Assembly (NCBI RefSeq): GCF_018332655.1
Contig: NZ_BOQL01000001.1
Span: 62,001-126,000, forward strand
Origin: Actinoplanes auranticolor
GTDB taxonomy: Bacteria > Actinomycetota > Actinomycetes > Mycobacteriales > Micromonosporaceae
DNA: 64,000 bases
Reading direction: 5' to 3'
Under the pieces are notes generated by a model that ran no database searches, was not told where the DNA came from, and worked only from the letters and a program-made list of their open reading frames with translations. A program made the translations under genes and the position numbers. Below are positions 60,980 through 64,000 of this stretch, piece by piece (the first letter of the stretch is position 1; every line of letters begins with the position of its first letter).

Positions 60980-61001
60980 GGCGTGATCGGTTCCTCACGC
61001 C
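60980..61001. terminator. Hairpin after the sigma factor gene
   Basis: GGCGTGA (60980-60986) and TCACGCC (60995-61001) are perfect 7-bp arms with an 8-nt loop, 16 nt after the stop. It lacks a T-tract. Confidence 0.45.
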
Positions 61002-61060
61002 GTGCGGTTGGGCGTGCCGCTTACTGTGGCCGGCGTGAGAGCGCGGAGCACGGCGGAGGG

Positions 61061-62233
61061 ATGCCCGTGGTCGACGGCTTCCTGATCCTGCTCATGGTCG
61101 CCTTCGCCGTCGGCGGATACCGGCAGGGCTTCGTCGTCGGTGCGCTCTCCTTCGGTGGTTTCTTCAGCGGTCTGCTGATCGGGCTGCAGATCGGCCCGCT
61201 GATCGCCGGCCAGTTCGCCGACGGCGCCGTACGGCTGGTCGTCGCGCTGGTCACGATCCTCGCGCTCGCCGTGCTCGGGCAGACCCTCGCGGGCTGGCTC
61301 GGCACCCGCCTTCGCGGGACGATCCTGAGCCCGTCGGCGCAACGCCTGGACGACGGTGGCGGGGCTGCCGTCTCCCTGGTCGCGGTGCTCGTCGTCGCGG
61401 GGCTGCTCGCCGTACCCCTGGCCTCGACCCCCTTTCCCGGGCTCAACAAGCAGGTCCGCAGCAGCGCGGTGCTGCAGGGGGTCGACCGCCTGCTGCCGCC
61501 GCAGGCGCAGGCGCTCTCCGCCGGGCTGCGCGAGTCGCTGCGCACCGACGGCTTCCCGGACGTCTTCGCCGGCCTGGCCGGCACCGGCGCCGCCCAGGTG
61601 CCGGCGCCGGATCCGCGGCTGGCCGAGGCCCGGGTGGTCACCGACGCGCGCCGGTCGGTGATCAAGGTCCGGGGCACGAGCTGCACGCAGCAGATCGAGG
61701 GCTCGGGATTCGTGTACGCGCCCGAGCGCGTCATGACCAACGCGCACGTGGTGGCCGGCACCAGCGCCGTCCGGGTGGAGACGCGCGACGGCCCCCGCGA
61801 CGGCACGGTGGTGGTGTTCGACCCGGAACGCGATCTGGCGGTGATCTACGTGCCGGGCCTGCGCGCGCCGGTGCTGCCGTTCGTCCGCGAGCCGGCCGCC
61901 CCGGGCGCCGACGCGATCGTGCTCGGCTATCCGCTCAACGGGCCCTACAACGCCCAGGCCGCCCGGGTCCGGGAGTCCGGCGACATCACCGGCCCGGCCA
62001 TCGACGACTCGGCCGACGTGACCCGCGAGATCTACACGATCCGTGCCCTGGTGCGCCGCGGCAACTCCGGCGGCCCGCTGGTGGCCCCGAACGGCGACGT
62101 TCTCGGCGTGATCTTCGCGGTGGCCCGCGAGGACCGCAACGTCGGCTTCGCGCTGACCGCGGCGGAGGCGTCCGGTCCGGCGAAGCTCGGCGCGGACCGC
62201 ACCCGCGGCGTCGAGACCGGCGCCTGCGGCTGA
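61061..62233 (+). CDS. marP: MarP-like membrane serine protease
   Basis: The 390-residue protein has four N-terminal CvpA-type membrane helices and a periplasm-facing trypsin-like domain with H229 in TNAHVVAG, D258 in ERDLAVIYV and S336 in RRGNSGGPL. C208 (TSCTQQ) and C389 near the C-terminus correspond to the disulfide pair of M. tuberculosis MarP, which is needed for acid resistance and peptidoglycan-hydrolase processing. Length matches (397 in the homologue). ATG at 61061 follows GGAGGG. Confidence 0.9.
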   Translation: MPVVDGFLILLMVAFAVGGYRQGFVVGALSFGGFFSGLLIGLQIGPLIAGQFADGAVRLVVALVTILALAVLGQTLAGWLGTRLRGTILSPSAQRLDDGGGAAVSLVAVLVVAGLLAVPLASTPFPGLNKQVRSSAVLQGVDRLLPPQAQALSAGLRESLRTDGFPDVFAGLAGTGAAQVPAPDPRLAEARVVTDARRSVIKVRGTSCTQQIEGSGFVYAPERVMTNAHVVAGTSAVRVETRDGPRDGTVVVFDPERDLAVIYVPGLRAPVLPFVREPAAPGADAIVLGYPLNGPYNAQAARVRESGDITGPAIDDSADVTREIYTIRALVRRGNSGGPLVAPNGDVLGVIFAVAREDRNVGFALTAAEASGPAKLGADRTRGVETGACG

Positions 62234-62240
62234 GCGCCGG

Positions 62241-63536
62241 TCAGCCCGTCGGCCAGCGGTGGAGCACGCCGTCGCGTACCCCGCCGAGCTGGCCGGCGCC
62301 GCGGTGGTGGCAGGTGGGCACGAAGCCGGGCACGCTGCCGGTGCGGTGCCCGGTCACCGGATCCCAGATCTCCAGGCCGCCGGCTGCGGTGGCGTACAGG
62401 CGGCTGCGGTCGGCGAAGAGCGCGCCGGCCGGTCCGGCGATCGTGCCGACCTCGGTGCCGGTGGCGGCGTGGAAGATCCGGATCCCGTCCAGCAGGGCGA
62501 TGTCGTCGGAGCCGATGCCACTGACCGCGACCCGGTCGTCGCCGACGAAGCACATCGGCGCGTCCCAGCGGTAGGCCCGCTCGCAGAGCGGGAGCCACGA
62601 CGGTCCGTCCTCCGACTCCCAGACGTTGCCGTTCAGCCAGCGCTCGAGGCTCCAGACCGCGGGGACCCCGACCGGCGCCCACACCCAGCCGTCGTCGGCG
62701 AGCCACCGGCTGTCGGGGGAGACGTGCAGACGGCCGTGGAAGTAGTCCAGGTAGTGCGGGGGACGCTCGCCCTCGGCGACCTCGTCCGGCGTACGGGCGG
62801 TCAGCAGCTGCCCGGATGCGGCGTCGTGCACGTCCAGGTGGTTCCAGTCGGTGCGGTGCACCACGACGGTGCGGCTCGCGTGCTCGGCGAAAACCAGCGA
62901 GAACGGTACGAGGTTCGTTCGGTAGGTGCCGCTGTCCAGCAGCAGCGTCGTAGCGCCCGAGCGCCCCAGATCCACGACCCGCCCGTGACGCCCGTAGTCG
63001 TTGACGACCGCGGCGAACCGTCCGCCTGCCGACGTGTGCAGCCGCGGCGTCAGGGGCAGACCGGAGTACGACTCGTAGTCCGGCTCGGCGATCAGCACGC
63101 CGGTCGCCACCACGGTGTGGCGGTCGTCCTCCGGCTCCAATTCGACGATCTCGCCGGCCTCGGTCAGCACCAGCCACGAGCCTCCCGCGCCGGCGGCCAG
63201 GTCGAGCACCGATCCGACGCCGGCCGGCAGGCGCCAGGACAGCACCGTACGGTCCACCGCCTCCGGACGTTCCTCGATCCCCGGTTGCCCGCGCCAGCCG
63301 GTGAAACTGCCGTCCTCGGCCTCCTCGTTCAGGCGCCCGACGCACCCCTCGCAGACCTCCACCAGGGTGATCGGCGATCCGGCCGCGTCGCACTGCTCGC
63401 AGGCGAGGTCGTATTCCAGCAGCCGCCCGGTCAGCAGCCGCACGTGGCTGACGTCGTGCCGGGCCGGATCCATCAGGTGTGGGCAGACCCGGGACGGCGA
63501 CTCGTGGGCGACATGCCTGCACGCCAACGTCCTCAC
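62241..63536 (-). CDS. Beta-propeller-like protein with N-terminal CxxC pairs
   Basis: The roughly 431-residue protein begins with a Cys-rich segment (LACRHVAHES, CPHLM, then LACEQCD and CEGCVGRL) that could bind zinc, and continues with beta-rich repeats (for example VVDLGRSGATTLLLD, IRIFHAATGTEVGTIAG, LEIWDPVTGHRTGSV) like a WD40 or quinoprotein-type propeller. GTG at 63536 is chosen because a TACGTT box ends 6 nt upstream; GTG at 63575 is an alternative. Function unknown. It ends 7 nt from the convergent MarP-like gene. Confidence 0.75.
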   Translation of the reverse strand: MRTLACRHVAHESPSRVCPHLMDPARHDVSHVRLLTGRLLEYDLACEQCDAAGSPITLVEVCEGCVGRLNEEAEDGSFTGWRGQPGIEERPEAVDRTVLSWRLPAGVGSVLDLAAGAGGSWLVLTEAGEIVELEPEDDRHTVVATGVLIAEPDYESYSGLPLTPRLHTSAGGRFAAVVNDYGRHGRVVDLGRSGATTLLLDSGTYRTNLVPFSLVFAEHASRTVVVHRTDWNHLDVHDAASGQLLTARTPDEVAEGERPPHYLDYFHGRLHVSPDSRWLADDGWVWAPVGVPAVWSLERWLNGNVWESEDGPSWLPLCERAYRWDAPMCFVGDDRVAVSGIGSDDIALLDGIRIFHAATGTEVGTIAGPAGALFADRSRLYATAAGGLEIWDPVTGHRTGSVPGFVPTCHHRGAGQLGGVRDGVLHRWPTG

Positions 63537-63542
63537 CGCGCC

Positions 63543-63548
63543 AACGTA
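63543..63548 (-). promoter_or_regulatory. -10 box of the propeller-like protein gene
   Basis: TACGTT on the minus strand ends 6 nt before the GTG at 63536, which has no ribosome binding site. Confidence 0.4.
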
Positions 63549-63644
63549 GCGCCGGCTGTCCCGGTCACGCACCACGATATCCGCGACGTGATGTCGCGCC
63601 TGGACCTTCGGGCCCGGGGCGACCGCACCCCACCACCTCTGCGC

Positions 63645-63953
63645 CTAGCAGAACTCCGTCCACAGGTACTTTTTGGAGGTGGGGAACCTCCAGCCACCGC
63701 GCGTACCGGAGGCGACGGTGAAGCACCGGAAGCCGAGCTGCGGGCCGACGCTGATGACTCGGAAGCTGCGGTCGGTGGAGCAGTAGTTGTCGATCCACAC
63801 GGTCTGCGTCACCCAACCCTTGGTCGGCGTGACGACCGCGCATCCACCGAGCTTCACCGGTGCCGCTACGGCAGCGCCCGCCGTTCCAACAACGAGCCCG
63901 GCTGCGGCCGTGACACTGACGGCGATTCGGCCCAACAAGCGAGATGCGTTCAA
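63645..63953 (-). CDS. Small secreted cysteine-containing protein
   Basis: The 102-residue protein has a signal peptide ending near AVAAPV (about residue 31) and a mature part of about 70 residues with four Cys (GGCAVV, DNYCST, GFRCFT and the final Cys), enough for two disulfides. Aromatic and basic residues dominate the C-terminal half. The TTG at 63953 follows AGGAGC with good spacing. I do not recognise the family; enzyme inhibitor, toxin or surface protein are all possible. Confidence 0.75.
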   Translation of the reverse strand: MNASRLLGRIAVSVTAAAGLVVGTAGAAVAAPVKLGGCAVVTPTKGWVTQTVWIDNYCSTDRSFRVISVGPQLGFRCFTVASGTRGGWRFPTSKKYLWTEFC

Positions 63954-64000
63954 GGCCTGCTCCTGAGGGTTGGGGGCTGAACTGCTGACCGCAAGCCAAG

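Noticed and set aside
1..64000. tRNA, rRNA, CRISPR arrays, insertion sequences, prophage or integrase genes
   Set aside because: No cloverleaf-like sequence with CCA-proximal pairing, no regularly spaced direct repeats, and no transposase or integrase motif was found by eye; a covariance or profile scan was not possible.

Overview
The window is very GC-rich DNA with codons that almost always end in G or C. Many genes overlap as ATGA or GTGA, and several starts look leaderless, with a TANNNT box 6-8 nt upstream. Together with the families present (MarP-type protease, DUF3159, ECF sigma factor with a YCII partner, spore photoproduct lyase-like protein, trp leader peptide) this points to a filamentous, spore-forming actinobacterium. 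A member of the Micromonosporaceae such as Actinoplanes is my best guess; that is inference. I see no rRNA, tRNA, CRISPR array, insertion sequence or prophage.

Layout. 1-1.8 kb: a two-component system divergent from a small secreted protein. 1.9-3.9 kb: a membrane family 2 glycosyltransferase with a C-terminal MshEN-like (cyclic-di-GMP-binding type) domain. 3.9-5.9 kb: a fused anthranilate synthase behind a complete tryptophan attenuator with a Trp-Trp leader peptide. 6.2-9.0 kb: a single-domain response regulator and a CHASE3-type histidine kinase. 9-14.6 kb: serine hydrolase, LacI regulator, GH13 alpha-glucosidase, aminoglycoside adenylyltransferase-like protein and a sialidase-fold protein. 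14.6-21 kb: AlkA-like DNA glycosylase, ECF sigma factor with a membrane partner, a VOC protein, a large secreted serine hydrolase with C-terminal repeats, and an alanine-type aminotransferase. 21-25.8 kb: a histidine kinase divergent from an overlapping operon of response regulator, membrane HEAT-repeat protein and a second family 2 glycosyltransferase. 25.8-30 kb: DUF3159 protein, SpoIIE-type phosphatase, a disrupted PAP2 phosphatase, a LuxR-type regulator and a VanZ protein.

30-57.5 kb is a split exopolysaccharide locus. The right-going arm (31.5-36.5 kb) encodes a FlaA1/CapD-type dehydratase, a nucleotide-sugar dehydrogenase, the initiating sugar-phosphate transferase and a PLP-fold protein. 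The left-going arm (56.2 down to 45.3 kb) encodes a polysaccharide deacetylase, sugar aminotransferase, glycosyltransferase, Wzc-like chain-length protein, flippase, polymerase/ligase, a toroid-fold secreted protein, a FemAB-like transferase and a flavin monooxygenase, mostly joined by 4-14 nt overlaps. Both arms are preceded by the same 39-bp element in matching orientation, so they are probably co-regulated. Between the arms sit two divergent AraC regulators and a set of metabolic genes.

57.5-64 kb: a small membrane protein coupled to a frameshifted STAND-type NTPase (a possible conflict-system pair), a YCII/ECF sigma pair, a MarP-like protease, a beta-propeller-like protein with CxxC motifs and a small secreted cysteine-containing protein. 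Three genes look broken by indels (5.9-6.2 kb, 27.8-28.4 kb, 57.9-59.2 kb); real decay and sequencing error cannot be separated here.
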